DNA of 13,907 bases from Planctomycetota bacterium (GCA_020425915.1 JAGQQZ010000385.1:1-13907); one strand, 5' to 3'. Shown: positions 1 to 8,500, numbered from the stretch's first letter. Notes: generated by a model from the sequence alone, not told the origin. Numbers and translations: made by a program.

Positions 1-1
1 G

Positions 2-1618
2 GCCGACCTCGAGTCGCCGTTCATGTCGAAGCTGCTCGTGAAGGCCTTCTCGATCCTCTACCTGCACGTCTCCGGGGCGGTCCCTTGGTACGGGTTGGCG
101 TGCTACCTCGCACAGTTCTGGGCGATGGCCACGTTCCTGCACGCGCTGTCGTCGATCGAGCGGGCCAAGCGCGTGTTCGTGCCGTTGGCCGTGCTCTACT
201 CGGTCGTCGCGACGATGTTCGTGATCCGGTGCGGCTACAACTCGTCCAGCATCCTGCTGAGCGGGATCTCGGTCCTCGCCTTCGTCGCGTACGTCCGCGA
301 GGAGCGGGCGACGCGTTGGAACGTGTTGGCGTGTGCGCTCGGGTTGACGTTCGCGTTCCTGTTCCGGCCGCGCGGGATGCAGGGGGCGATGGTCTACATC
401 GCCCCCGCCTTGGTCGCGTTCGGTGCGCTCAATCTGCGCATGTACAAGCCGTGGATGCTCGTCCTGTTCCTCGCGCCGATCGGGGTCGTCTCGGCCGCAC
501 ACACGGTGTGGGACGTGTTCCTCGTGTCCGACGAGTTCCGCGAGTACCAACAGTTCAACCGCAAGCGCGGCAAGTTCCACGCCTACCCGATCTCGACGAT
601 CAACCAAGGCAACCCGGAGATCCTGAAGGCCAACCACTGGCAGGACTTCCACTACAACCTGCTGTGGAGCTGGTTCTTCGTCGACGAAGATCGCTGGAAC
701 GTCGAGACGCTCGGCAACATCTTCAAGCACACGCGGCCGCTGCCCGAGGACAACGTCGACTCCGAGCTGATCTCGAAGGTGCTGACCAAACTCGACGAGA
801 CCTACGGCGTGTTCCTCGGTCTGCTGCCGTTGGTGGTATTCGGCGTCGTGGTCAGCCAGTCGATCTGGGTCGCGATCTGGAGCGCGGGATACATCCTGTA
901 CCTGATCGTCCTCTCGACGTTCATGACGATCGTGCTGCGCTTCCCCGACCGAGTCGGGGATCCGATGTTCGCGGTCGCGGGCGTGGCGGCTCTATGGATC
1001 ACGCTGTCCGGTCGGAAGCATGACTGGAAGCTCGGCTGGTTCCCCGGTGTCGCGCGGGCGATCGTGTTCCTGGTCTGTCTCGTCTATCCGATGGTCGGTG
1101 AGGGCGGGTTCCTGGAGAACCACGCGCAACAGATCCGCAACGCAGCCGGTCAGAACCGCCAGTTCGAGAAGACGATGGCGGATCTCAACCAGTGGTTCGA
1201 CGGTTGCATCCTGTTCGCCCAGCCGGCGATCCTGCACACGGTCCATCAGAACCCGCTGAAGAACTACACGTACACCTACAAGGACGTGCCGTCGGGCTGG
1301 CGGACGTTCTCGCCGCTGTTCTACGAGATGCTCCGTTCCGAGGGGCTGGAGCGCGGGTCCCAGCTGATCCCGTTCGCGATCGACAACCCACGGTTCTTCT
1401 TCCTGTTCCAGCCGATGGTCACGACCTGGATCATCCAGTTCGTCAAGGACCAGTACGGGATCGACTGCAAGATCCGCACGTGGGACGACATCAGCAACGA
1501 CCGCTATCTGATCTTCCAGCTCGAGACCGACCCGAACCCGCTCGGCGCCGATGACCGCATCCGCCAGGAGCGCTCTCGCGGCACCCCTGATCAGCGGCGG
1601 GACCGTCAGCCGCGGTAG
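2..1618 (+). CDS. Polytopic membrane protein of unknown function, 5' end cut by window edge
   Basis: I do not recognise this family with confidence. The frame is open to the left edge, and the first in-frame ATG (base 23) falls just before a hydrophobic stretch, so the true start probably lies upstream. Counting from that ATG, hydrophobic segments lie near residues 20-42, 51-68, 74-91, 98-114, 121-139, 143-166, 261-306 (two spans), 313-329 and 338-358. A loop at about 167-258, rich in aromatic and charged residues, interrupts them, with R-x-K-R-G-K-F-H and N-H-W-Q-D-F-H-Y motifs. The last ~170 residues form a soluble domain ending in a basic, Arg/Gln-rich tail. Many membrane spans plus aromatic extracytoplasmic loops resemble GT-C glycosyltransferases or polysaccharide-assembly proteins, but no diagnostic motif is visible, so this is only a guess. 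Its 3' end overlaps the convergent dehydrogenase gene by 13 bases. Confidence 0.75.
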   Translation, partial: ADLESPFMSKLLVKAFSILYLHVSGAVPWYGLACYLAQFWAMATFLHALSSIERAKRVFVPLAVLYSVVATMFVIRCGYNSSSILLSGISVLAFVAYVREERATRWNVLACALGLTFAFLFRPRGMQGAMVYIAPALVAFGALNLRMYKPWMLVLFLAPIGVVSAAHTVWDVFLVSDEFREYQQFNRKRGKFHAYPISTINQGNPEILKANHWQDFHYNLLWSWFFVDEDRWNVETLGNIFKHTRPLPEDNVDSELISKVLTKLDETYGVFLGLLPLVVFGVVVSQSIWVAIWSAGYILYLIVLSTFMTIVLRFPDRVGDPMFAVAGVAALWITLSGRKHDWKLGWFPGVARAIVFLVCLVYPMVGEGGFLENHAQQIRNAAGQNRQFEKTMADLNQWFDGCILFAQPAILHTVHQNPLKNYTYTYKDVPSGWRTFSPLFYEMLRSEGLERGSQLIPFAIDNPRFFFLFQPMVTTWIIQFVKDQYGIDCKIRTWDDISNDRYLIFQLETDPNPLGADDRIRQERSRGTPDQRRDRQPR

Positions 1619-2346
1619 ACGCGGGTCGGCGACACCTGGTCGGTCGTCGTGACGAGCAGGTCGTCGATGTTGACGTGCGGCGGTCGGCTGATCGCGAAGT
1701 CGACGCAGTCCGCCACGTCGGCGGCGTGGAGCGGTCGCGTGTTCTCGTACGGGACCTTCGCCTTCTCGGCGTCGCCGCGGAACCGGACCAGGCTGAACTC
1801 GGTTTCGACGAGGCCCGGGTCGACGGTCGTGACCCGCACGTTGGTGCCGAACAGCTCCTGCCGGAGGGACTGGGCGATGACGCGGACGCTCGCCTTCGTC
1901 GCGCAGTAGACGCTGCCGTTCTCGTAGGGAAGGCGTCCCGCGATCGACCCGATCATGACGACGTGGCCGGCGCGCCGTTCGATCATCGACGGCACGACGC
2001 GACGCGTCATGTGGAGGACGCCCATGACGTTGGTCTCGATCATCTCGCGCCAGGCGACGCCGTCCGCGTCGGCCATGGTCTCGGTGCCGCGAGCGAGTCC
2101 CGCGTTGTTGACGAGGACGTCGATCGGACCGTTGGCCGCCACCGCCGCGGCGAGGAACGCCTCGACCGAGGCCTCGTCCGTGACGTCGAGCGCATGGCAG
2201 AACGTGCGTTCGCCGCTCGGCAGGCGGTCCGTTCGTCGGGCACCGAGCGAGAGGACATGGCCGCGGGCGGCCTGTTGTTCGGCGATCGCGGCGCCGATGC
2301 CGGAACTGGCGCCGGTGACGAGGATGTGCTTGCGGGAGTCGGTCAT
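1606..2346 (-). CDS. Short-chain dehydrogenase/reductase, YdfG-like (3-hydroxy acid / semialdehyde type)
   Basis: A 246-residue classical SDR, the usual length for the family. The NAD(P)-binding T-G-A-S-S-G-I-G motif is at residues 11-18 and N-N-A-G at 80-83. The catalytic tetrad is complete: N106, S134, Y147 and K151, followed by D-P-G at 176-178. Overall order and wording, including E-T-E-F-S-x-V-R-F-x-G-D near 181-192 and P-x-H-V-N-I near 222-227, resemble E. coli YdfG, which oxidises 3-hydroxy acids and reduces malonic semialdehyde with NADP(H). Sulfoacetaldehyde reductases of the IsfD type belong to the same SDR branch, so a sulfonate substrate is possible. The start is the ATG that overlaps the TGA of the upstream exporter gene as ATGA, which implies translational coupling. 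A longer in-frame extension upstream lacks SDR character and was left out. The soluble cytoplasmic location is inferred. Confidence 0.93.
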   Translation of the reverse strand: MTDSRKHILVTGASSGIGAAIAEQQAARGHVLSLGARRTDRLPSGERTFCHALDVTDEASVEAFLAAAVAANGPIDVLVNNAGLARGTETMADADGVAWREMIETNVMGVLHMTRRVVPSMIERRAGHVVMIGSIAGRLPYENGSVYCATKASVRVIAQSLRQELFGTNVRVTTVDPGLVETEFSLVRFRGDAEKAKVPYENTRPLHAADVADCVDFAISRPPHVNIDDLLVTTTDQVSPTRVYRG

Positions 2347-3098
2347 GACGTGATCATCGAATACGTGACGCGGACGAGGACGAGGACACAGACCGCGAGC
2401 ACGACGAAGCGTACGGCCGCGCTGCCCTTCGCGACGGTCCAGCGGCTCGCGGTGAAGCTGCCGGTCGCGGCGCCCGCGGCCAGCCACAGCGACGGAGTCC
2501 AGACGATGGCGTCCGTGGTCGCCAGGCACGCGACGCTCGCGCAGCTCGCGACCGTCAGCAGCGCGGTCTTCGCGGCGTTGACCGCCACGAGGTCGCGGCT
2601 GAACACTCGGCCGAGCGCGAGCATCGTGGCGAGTCCGACCGCGACCTGGAGGAACCCCATGTGCAGACCGACGAGCGTGAACAGCGCCAGCGAGCCGAGC
2701 AGCCCGGCGGGGCGGGACTCGGACCGTGCGCGACTCCGGTGGTGCACGAGCTGTTGAGCGAGCGTCGTCACGACGACGAGGATCAGCGCGAGTCGGTAGA
2801 TCCAGTCCGGCAGGGTGACGACGAGGAGTCCGCCCAGTACGGCTCCTGGCACGGTCGCGAGCCCGAGCAGCCAGGCGCGGACCGGGATGCGATGCCCCTT
2901 GCTCCAGAACCCGACGACGCCACCCGCGCAGACGCCGATCGCCGCGGGTCGGAGCGACGCGTTCATCGAGCTGCCGCTGAGCCCAGCGGCCATGTCGAGC
3001 GCTGCGAGGCCGATCAGCCCGCCGGCGCCCGCGAGGTTGTTGATGAACCCCATCGCGCCGCCAGCGGCGAACAGCGCGGCCGCCGTCGTGGCGTCCAC
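2343..3098 (-). CDS. TSUP-family (TauE/SafE) membrane exporter
   Basis: A 251-residue inner-membrane protein made of two related halves, as is typical of the TauE/SafE (DUF81, TSUP) family. The first half carries G-F-I-N-N-L-A-G-A-G-G at residues 17-27. The second half has the counterpart G-L-H-M-G-F-L-Q-V-A-V-G at 144-155 and V-N-A-A-K-T at 173-178. Seven or eight hydrophobic segments are visible, with a basic loop near 119-130. Known members move sulfite, sulfoacetate and related organosulfur anions; the substrate here cannot be read from sequence. The start codon is GTG, four bases after the stop of malate dehydrogenase, with no clear Shine-Dalgarno sequence. The gene ends in an ATGA overlap with the dehydrogenase that follows. 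The position between mdh and an SDR suggests export of a small organic or sulfonic acid. Confidence 0.88.
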   Translation of the reverse strand: MDATTAAALFAAGGAMGFINNLAGAGGLIGLAALDMAAGLSGSSMNASLRPAAIGVCAGGVVGFWSKGHRIPVRAWLLGLATVPGAVLGGLLVVTLPDWIYRLALILVVVTTLAQQLVHHRSRARSESRPAGLLGSLALFTLVGLHMGFLQVAVGLATMLALGRVFSRDLVAVNAAKTALLTVASCASVACLATTDAIVWTPSLWLAAGAATGSFTASRWTVAKGSAAVRFVVLAVCVLVLVRVTYSMITS

Positions 3099-3102
3099 GA
3101 GT

Positions 3103-4089
3103 TCAGCCGACGAGGTGCTCGACCGCGGCGCGCTCCTCGAGCAGCTCGTCGGTCGACTTCTTGATCAGGGCGCGGGCGTAGTCGTCGAGCTCGATCCCCT
3201 GAACGATTTCGTAGTTGCCGTTGCCGTCGGTCGTGCACGGGAACGACGACACGATCCCCTCCGGCACACCGTAGCTGCCGTCCGAGATCACGCACAGCGA
3301 CACGGGATCGGATGCATCGACTTTGCTGTAGAGCGCGTGGGCGTGGTCGATCGCGGCGCCGGCCGCGGACATCGCTGAAGACTTGCCGCGCGCTTCGATC
3401 ACGGCCTTGCCGCGCTCCTGGACGCACTTGATGAACGTATTCTCGAACCAGGCGTGATCACCGATGACCTCGGCGGCGGGTTGGCCGCCGATCTTCGCAT
3501 TGGTCCAGTCGGGGAACTGGGTGTTGCTGTGGTTGCCCCAGATGATCATCTGCTGGACGTCGTTCCAGTGGCGACCGCTCTTGAGTGCGAGCTGGGCCTT
3601 GGCGCGGTTCTGATCGAGGCGGGTCATCGCCGTGAACCGCTCGTTCGGGATGTCGGGGGCGCTGTGCATCGCGATCAGGCAGTTCGTGTTGCACGGGTTG
3701 CCGACGACGACCACGCGCACGTCCGCGCTCGCCACGTCGTTCACTGCCTTGCCCTGGCCGGTGAAGATCGGACCGTTCTCCTGGATCAGGTCCTTGCGCT
3801 CCATGCCGGGGCCGCGCGGCTTGCTGCCGACGCAGAACACGAGATCCGCCTCCGCGAACGCGACGTTCGGATCGTCCGAGCAGATCACTTCGCGGAGCAG
3901 CGGGAAGGCGCTGTCGTAGAGCTCCATCTTGACGCCTTCGAGGGCACCCAGGGCGGGGGTGATTTCGAGCAGCTGGAGGACGACGGGAGTATCGGGACCG
4001 AACACGCGCCCGCGGGCGATCTCGGGCAGCAGGCTGTAGCCGATCTGGCCGGCGGCACCGGTCACTGCGACTCGTTTGGGCTGGTTCAT
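3103..4089 (-). CDS. mdh: Malate dehydrogenase, NAD-dependent (type 2 / cytosolic-like family)
   Basis: Interconverts malate and oxaloacetate with NAD(H) in the citric acid cycle, in the cytoplasm. At 328 residues it matches the family length. The Rossmann motif T-G-A-A-G-Q-I-G is at residues 10-17. E42, in L-L-E-I-T after the second strand, fits NAD rather than NADP preference. Substrate-binding arginines are R92 and R98 in K-P-R-G-P-G-M-E-R, and R162. The catalytic pair is D159 (L-D-Q-N-R) and H187 (W-G-N-H-S). The V-V-G-N-P-C-N-T-N motif at 128-136 and the A-L-E-G-V-K-M-E-L-Y-D-S-A-F-P-L-L segment at 49-65 are typical of this subfamily rather than of the short LDH-like MDHs. It starts with ATG, 42 nt after the Dabb gene, and its stop lies four bases before the TSUP exporter start, so the two are probably co-transcribed. 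Confidence 0.97.
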   Translation of the reverse strand: MNQPKRVAVTGAAGQIGYSLLPEIARGRVFGPDTPVVLQLLEITPALGALEGVKMELYDSAFPLLREVICSDDPNVAFAEADLVFCVGSKPRGPGMERKDLIQENGPIFTGQGKAVNDVASADVRVVVVGNPCNTNCLIAMHSAPDIPNERFTAMTRLDQNRAKAQLALKSGRHWNDVQQMIIWGNHSNTQFPDWTNAKIGGQPAAEVIGDHAWFENTFIKCVQERGKAVIEARGKSSAMSAAGAAIDHAHALYSKVDASDPVSLCVISDGSYGVPEGIVSSFPCTTDGNGNYEIVQGIELDDYARALIKKSTDELLEERAAVEHLVG

Positions 4090-4131
4090 CGGCGCATTAG
4101 GTGGCCGGCAACGGGAGCGTGCAAGCGGAAA

Positions 4132-4440
4132 TCAGCTGCCCGATCCCTGCACGACCAAGTGGTCCTCGGCGACCTCACTCATGAACTCCTCGAGCACGGC
4201 CATCGACTCCGGATGCCGCGCGAAGATGTCGTAGGCGCGCTTGTCCTCGAAGCTCGAGATCAGCGCGAGCTTGTAGCCGTCGTGCTCTTTCGCGATGTTC
4301 TCGGTCACCGTGAAGTCGCGGACGCCGGGCAGCGTCTCGACCAGCGCGGCGAGGGCCTCGCGAGCGCGCCGCACACGCTCGAGCGTTATGCCTTCGCGGA
4401 CCCGGAACAGGACGATGTGGTGGAACGGCTCGAGGCTCAT
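4132..4440 (-). CDS. Dabb (stress-responsive alpha/beta barrel) domain protein
   Basis: A 102-residue single-domain protein. F-H-H-I-V-L-F-R-V at residues 6-14 is the classic first strand of Dabb domains. It is followed by a helix of alternating charge (18-37), P-G-V-R-D-F-T-V-T-E-N-I near 38-49, and Y-D-I-F-A-R-H-P near 70-77 ahead of the last helix and strand. Dabb proteins form dimeric ferredoxin-like barrels; some act in polyketide or aromatic degradation, but most small bacterial ones are unassigned, and no function can be fixed here. I chose the ATG that gives the family's usual short lead to H-I-V-L-F. A second in-frame ATG 21 bases upstream (ending at 4461) would add seven residues, M-G-P-T-G-P-T, and cannot be excluded. 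It sits between the DUF2203 gene and mdh on the same strand. Confidence 0.87.
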   Translation of the reverse strand: MSLEPFHHIVLFRVREGITLERVRRAREALAALVETLPGVRDFTVTENIAKEHDGYKLALISSFEDKRAYDIFARHPESMAVLEEFMSEVAEDHLVVQGSGS

Positions 4441-4478
4441 GGTCGGGCCCGTCGGACCCATCCGGGACGATAGCAGCC

Positions 4479-4943
4479 TCAGCCGTCGATCGCCCGAGGG
4501 ACGCTGACTTTCAGCGGCCTCCGGTGGTCGTCTTCCTCACCGATCCGGTGCCCGTGGTCGATCCCGGCGTCCCCGCTTTGCCAGCAGAAGACGAGCGGAC
4601 CACTGACGCTCCGACCCGGGATGTGGATCGTGACCGGATTGAGCCGCAGGACCGTCAGCCCGAGTCCGACGAGTTCGTCGATCGCGCGGCGGATCCCCTC
4701 GGATTGCTCGAACGCCTCCGTCGTCAAGTCGGCGATCGCGGTCGAGAGCCCCTCGGGGGTCACCTCGGCCTCGAGTTCGGAGCGGCGGCGGTGGAGTTCC
4801 TGTCGGATGCGATGGCGCTCGGCGATCTCCTGCGCGATCGACGTGATCAACGGGATCATCCGTTCGGCTTCCGCCAGCGTGTATCGCTGGGCTTCCAGGC
4901 CTTCTGCCAACAACTTCGCGTCCACAGAACTATCGCTTTCCAC
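4479..4943 (-). CDS. DUF2203 family protein
   Basis: A 154-residue cytoplasmic protein. Y-T-L-A-E-A-E-R-M-I-P-L at residues 21-32 is the family's hallmark N-terminal motif. A long charged helix, probably a coiled coil, runs from about 33 to 60. The second half has I-D-E-L-V-G-L-G-L-T-V at 88-98 and V-F-C-W-Q-S-G-D-A-G-I at 118-128, matching the region where family members have a W-R-x-G-E-x-x-I strand, then H-G-H-R-I-G-E-E. DUF2203 has no known function. The start is a GTG with an AGG about six bases upstream; the sequence before it has no family character. The Dabb gene starts 38 nt beyond its stop, so the two are likely co-transcribed. A GC hairpin separates it from the arginine-rich gene upstream, and it may have its own promoter there, though I see no clear one. 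Confidence 0.85.
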   Translation of the reverse strand: MESDSSVDAKLLAEGLEAQRYTLAEAERMIPLITSIAQEIAERHRIRQELHRRRSELEAEVTPEGLSTAIADLTTEAFEQSEGIRRAIDELVGLGLTVLRLNPVTIHIPGRSVSGPLVFCWQSGDAGIDHGHRIGEEDDHRRPLKVSVPRAIDG

Positions 4944-5005
4944 ACCACACCTAGTCGTGGTGCCGAGTCTTGTTACCGCTCGGTCGGACGATCGTTCCGG
5001 GAGAG

Positions 5006-5028
5006 TTCCCCGGCGGCGAGCCGGGGGA
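5006..5028 (-). terminator. GC-rich hairpin, possible terminator after the arginine-rich gene
   Basis: CCCCGGC at 5008-5014 pairs with GCCGGGG at 5020-5026 around a five-base loop, and a T-G and a T-A pair can extend the stem. It begins four bases after the stop codon of the arginine-rich gene. No run of U follows on the - strand, so it is not a canonical intrinsic terminator; it could act with Rho, stabilise a 3' end, or attenuate reading into the DUF2203 gene. Confidence 0.4.
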
Positions 5029-5032
5029 ATCC

Positions 5033-5482
5033 TCAGTCGCGCCGCTGGTCGCGGCGCGGGTGGGCGAATCGGCGGACCCGGTGTGGTGATCGCTGGCCGG
5101 GCCCGCGGCGGAGTCGATCTGCCGACGGGGCGTCGAATCGGGCGCCGGGGCGCTGGCCGCGGAACTCGTCGCGACGCGCTCCGGCCTGCTTCCAGCGCCG
5201 CAGCATGCGGAGCTTCATGCGCCGCTCGAACACGCGGTGCATTCGCTTGCCACGTCCGACGCGTTCGCGATCGCCGCGCGCCTTTCCCGGACGCCCGGAA
5301 GCGTCACGCCGCGCGTCGATGCGTTCGCGGATCCGCTCGCGGATCGCGGGCATGCGCTCGAGGCGTCCGGCGCGCCGCTCGGCTCGAGGGGCGTCCTTGG
5401 CCTCGCCGCGATCGGTTTCGGTCTGGGCGGGAATCGAGGTCGCGAGTGCGATCGCGGCCATGGTGAAGATCAGTCGTCTCAT
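5033..5482 (-). CDS. Arginine-rich secreted protein of unknown function
   Basis: A 149-residue protein that I cannot assign. It opens with a clear signal peptide: M-R-R, a hydrophobic core at residues 4-17, and a likely signal peptidase I site near S-I-P-A-Q (16-20). The mature part is very basic and low in complexity: 42 of 149 residues are arginine, in repeating E-R-I-R-E-R-I-like patterns at about 48-57, probably helical, followed by a Pro/Gly/Arg tail. The start is well supported: AAGGAAG lies four bases before the ATG at 5482. A frame running further upstream adds 27 residues without signal-peptide character and was rejected. Such a polycation in the periplasm could bind envelope polymers or nucleic acid, but that is speculation. 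It stands alone between the big lipoprotein and the DUF2203 gene, with 112 and 89 nt either side. Opposite-strand frames are also open here, as expected in GC-rich DNA. Confidence 0.68.
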   Translation of the reverse strand: MRRLIFTMAAIALATSIPAQTETDRGEAKDAPRAERRAGRLERMPAIRERIRERIDARRDASGRPGKARGDRERVGRGKRMHRVFERRMKLRMLRRWKQAGARRDEFRGQRPGARFDAPSADRLRRGPGQRSPHRVRRFAHPRRDQRRD

Positions 5483-5486
5483 CGTA

Positions 5487-5493
5487 CTTCCTT
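5487..5493 (-). promoter_or_regulatory. Strong Shine-Dalgarno site of the arginine-rich gene
   Basis: The - strand reads AAGGAAG, four bases before the ATG. It is the best ribosome-binding site in the window; most other starts here have weak or no purine-rich leader. It fixes the start at the signal peptide. Confidence 0.7.
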
Positions 5494-5594
5494 GCTTTCG
5501 AGGTCGCCGAGCAGACGCGTGGCGGACGCCGAATATCGCACCCGTGCTGCAACGCGGCGGCAAGGCGAGTGCACCAGGCGCGTAACGGCGGTGG

Positions 5595-8500
5595 TCAGCG
5601 CGAGATCGTCACCACGCGATCCGCGCCGTCGATCTCGTGGGTCGTGGCGCTACCATCGGGCCATCGGATCTCGAGGCGGGTGGACACTCCGACCGGGAGG
5701 GCGAAGAACGCCGCCGCGGTCGATTGTGCCAGGTAGCTGCCCCCGGCGTGGATCTCGCGAACGTGAGGTGCCGCGTCGCCGGCCCTGAGCGTCAGCCTGG
5801 CACCGATCCCGGAAGGGTTGCCCGCCGTGCCGCGCAGTCGCACGGCGAGGAATCTAGCTGCGTCACTTCGGTTCTCGAACAGCGCGAGCCCCTCGTCGTT
5901 GATCCCGAACAGGAGGTCGGGACGCCCGTCCGCGTCGTGGTCGGCGACGGCCAGGCTCTTCGTGTCGCTGGCCAGGAGGATCCCGGACTCTGCCGGTCCG
6001 ATCACGTGGAACTCCATCGGGCCGGTGCCGCGGAGGATGGCCGAGACACCGCCGTCCATCCGCCCGGTCTCGGGCTCCGGCGAGTAGCTGTTCTGCGCGA
6101 TCGCGAGGTCGAGCCAACCGTCGCCGTCGAGGTCGACCGCGACGATTCCGAAACCGGGGGCGATCTGGGCGAGGCGCGGGAGTTCACGCACCTCGAACCC
6201 GGCGGACCCATGGTTGACGAGCAGCGAACTCGCCAGCGTCGTCGCGCGACACAACCTGGCCTTCGCCAGCGCGGCGGGCGTGTAGATCTCGTCGAGCGTC
6301 GCACGCGCGAACGAGTCGAACGTCCGGAACTTCGAGGCGATGAACGGCATCGCTTGGCTGCTGCAGCTCCGCCCACGAACCGGGAGGTGTCGATCCCCCG
6401 AGTGCTTGGCCTCGACGATGTCAAACGTGCCGTTCTGGTCGAAGTCCGCCGCGTAGATCTCCATCGGGTGATCCGTCGAGGCCTTGTACTTCGAGTTCCA
6501 GCCGAGGTTCGTCACGGCGAAGTCGATGTCGCCGTCCCGATCGAAGTCGCCTGCCGCGATGCCGTTCCAAAGGCCGAGATGCTCGGCGAGGCCGACCGCC
6601 GCGGTGCGGTCGACGAGACGTTGGCCGCCCTGGTTGGCGAACAGGCGGACGGGTTCCCAGTGAGCGGTCACGAGGAGGTCGACGAAGCCGTCTGCATCGA
6701 CGTCACTCCATATGGCGGAGGTCACCAGTCCCGCCGTCAGCAGCCCCGGCGCGAGACGGTCGGTCACGTCCTCGAACACTCCGTCGTCGTTGCGCAGGAG
6801 TCGGCTCGGCGGTGCCTCGGGGTATCGGCCAGCCGTGACGCGACCGCCGACGAACAGGTCGAGGTCTCCGTCGCGGTCGAAGTCCGCCGCCGCGACCGGT
6901 CCGTGGCCCTCGGCACTGGACTTCGGCAGCACCGAGACGGACACGTCCACGAACCGTCCGTCACCATCGTTCCGGAGCAAGTGGTCCTGCAGTCGAATCG
7001 GGTCGTCGCCGTGCTCGACCCCTCCTGCCACCAGGTAGAGATCCTCGTCGCCGTCCGAGTCGTAGTCGAACCAGAGCGCACCGAGCTGTTCGGCTTCCGC
7101 TGGATCGGGCAGTTCGGTGGCCCGGTCGAGTCCCTTCGGACCCGGTTGGAGCCGGACGCTCGGCTGTCCCGCAGCCCCGGTCATGACCGTCGTGCCGTCG
7201 GCAGCGATCGCGACCCCGGGACCCATCCGCGAATGTCGGTGGGGGAGCAGTGGTTGGACCGCGTAGTCGTCGAAGTCGCGCTCCTGGTGTCGGGCCCCGC
7301 GTACCTCGAGCCGATCGAACAGCGGCTGCGTGGGCGGGGCAGGTTCGCTCAGCGTTCGAACCTCGGGGTCCTGGCGAATCGTGTGGAGCGCGCCCGCGGC
7401 CAGGCTCCCGGCGTCCTGGCATTGGCCCGAAGGCCAGACCACGCGCACCGAATCAGCCCGTTCCGCCGCCCCGATCCCGATGTGGACGATCGCCTCGTTC
7501 CCGCTGAGGTAGCCGCGCGCGAGGACGACCTGGCGCGCGTGGATCCGGCCGCCGGCCGCGACTTCGATCCGTGCGCCGACGCCGAAGGAGTTGTCGCGTT
7601 CGCCCTGCAACCGGAGCACCAGCGCGTTCGCGTCCGCGGTCCGATTCTCGTAGACGCTGGCCGGCGCGTTCATGTTGTTGATGACCACGTCCAGGTCGCC
7701 GTCCCGATCGAGATCGGTGAGCACCGCGCCCTGGCTGACGCTCTGCTCCGCGATTCCCCAGGCGGTGCCGACCTCCTCGAAGTGGTAGTCACCGAGGTTG
7801 CGGAACGCGAGGTTGGTCTCGCGCACGGGCGGCAGGTTGCGGGCGAAGTCCAGGGCGCGCTCGCGCTCGCCGAGCTCCCAGAGCCGGCGGAACTCGGGCT
7901 GCGCATCCGGGTCGTTGTCGAAGCGCGGAATCCCGTTGGTCGCGAACAGGTCGAGTCGTCCGTCGTTGTCGAGGTCCGCGAATCGCACGGTCCAGGTCCA
8001 GTCGGTGCTCGCCAGACCCGTTAGGTACGCGGCTTCGAGGAAGCGGTCGGCGCCGGTGTTCAGGTACACCGCGTTGCGCATGTACTGCGGTGGCCGTGCG
8101 TTCTCCAGGAACCACCGGCGGTCGCCCATGTTGCCCATGAGCATCTTCGACATGTAGTGCGTGCGGCTGGACATGTCCGCGACGCAGAAGTCGAAACGAC
8201 CGTCGTTGTCGAGGTCGCCGAAGTCGCTGCCCATGCCGTAGTACGCCGTGTGCGGCAGGGCACGTTCGGACACGTCCTCGAACGTGCCGTCGCCGCGGTT
8301 GCGCCAGAGGACGTCCGGGGACTCGAGGTCGTTGGCGACGTAGAGGTCGAGGAACCCGTCGTCGTCGAAGTCCCACCAGGTCGCGGACAGCCCCATGCCC
8401 GCGTCGTGGATTCCCGACGCCTCGGTGACGTCGACCCACCTGGCGTAGCCGTCGTTGCGGATCAATCGGTCGGGCTGGCCGCCGAGGAACGTGAACTCGC

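Noticed and set aside
4096..4124. Possible promoter for mdh on the - strand (TTGCAC, 17-base spacer, CCTAAT), which would make a leaderless transcript
   Set aside because: The -10 element lacks the key second-position A and first T, and the gap is only 42 nt within an apparent operon. It is too weak to annotate without a mapped transcription start.
4524..5585. Long open frames on the + strand opposite the DUF2203 and arginine-rich genes (up to 353 codons)
   Set aside because: They are Arg/Ser-rich without domain character, and the - strand has a recognised family (DUF2203) and a signal peptide with a strong ribosome-binding site. They look like GC-driven shadows.
5637..8024. A 795-codon open frame on the + strand across the lipoprotein gene
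   Set aside because: It mirrors the regular Asp/Gly-loop codons of the - strand gene; its product is a Val/Glu/Arg-rich low-complexity string with no motif or start signal.
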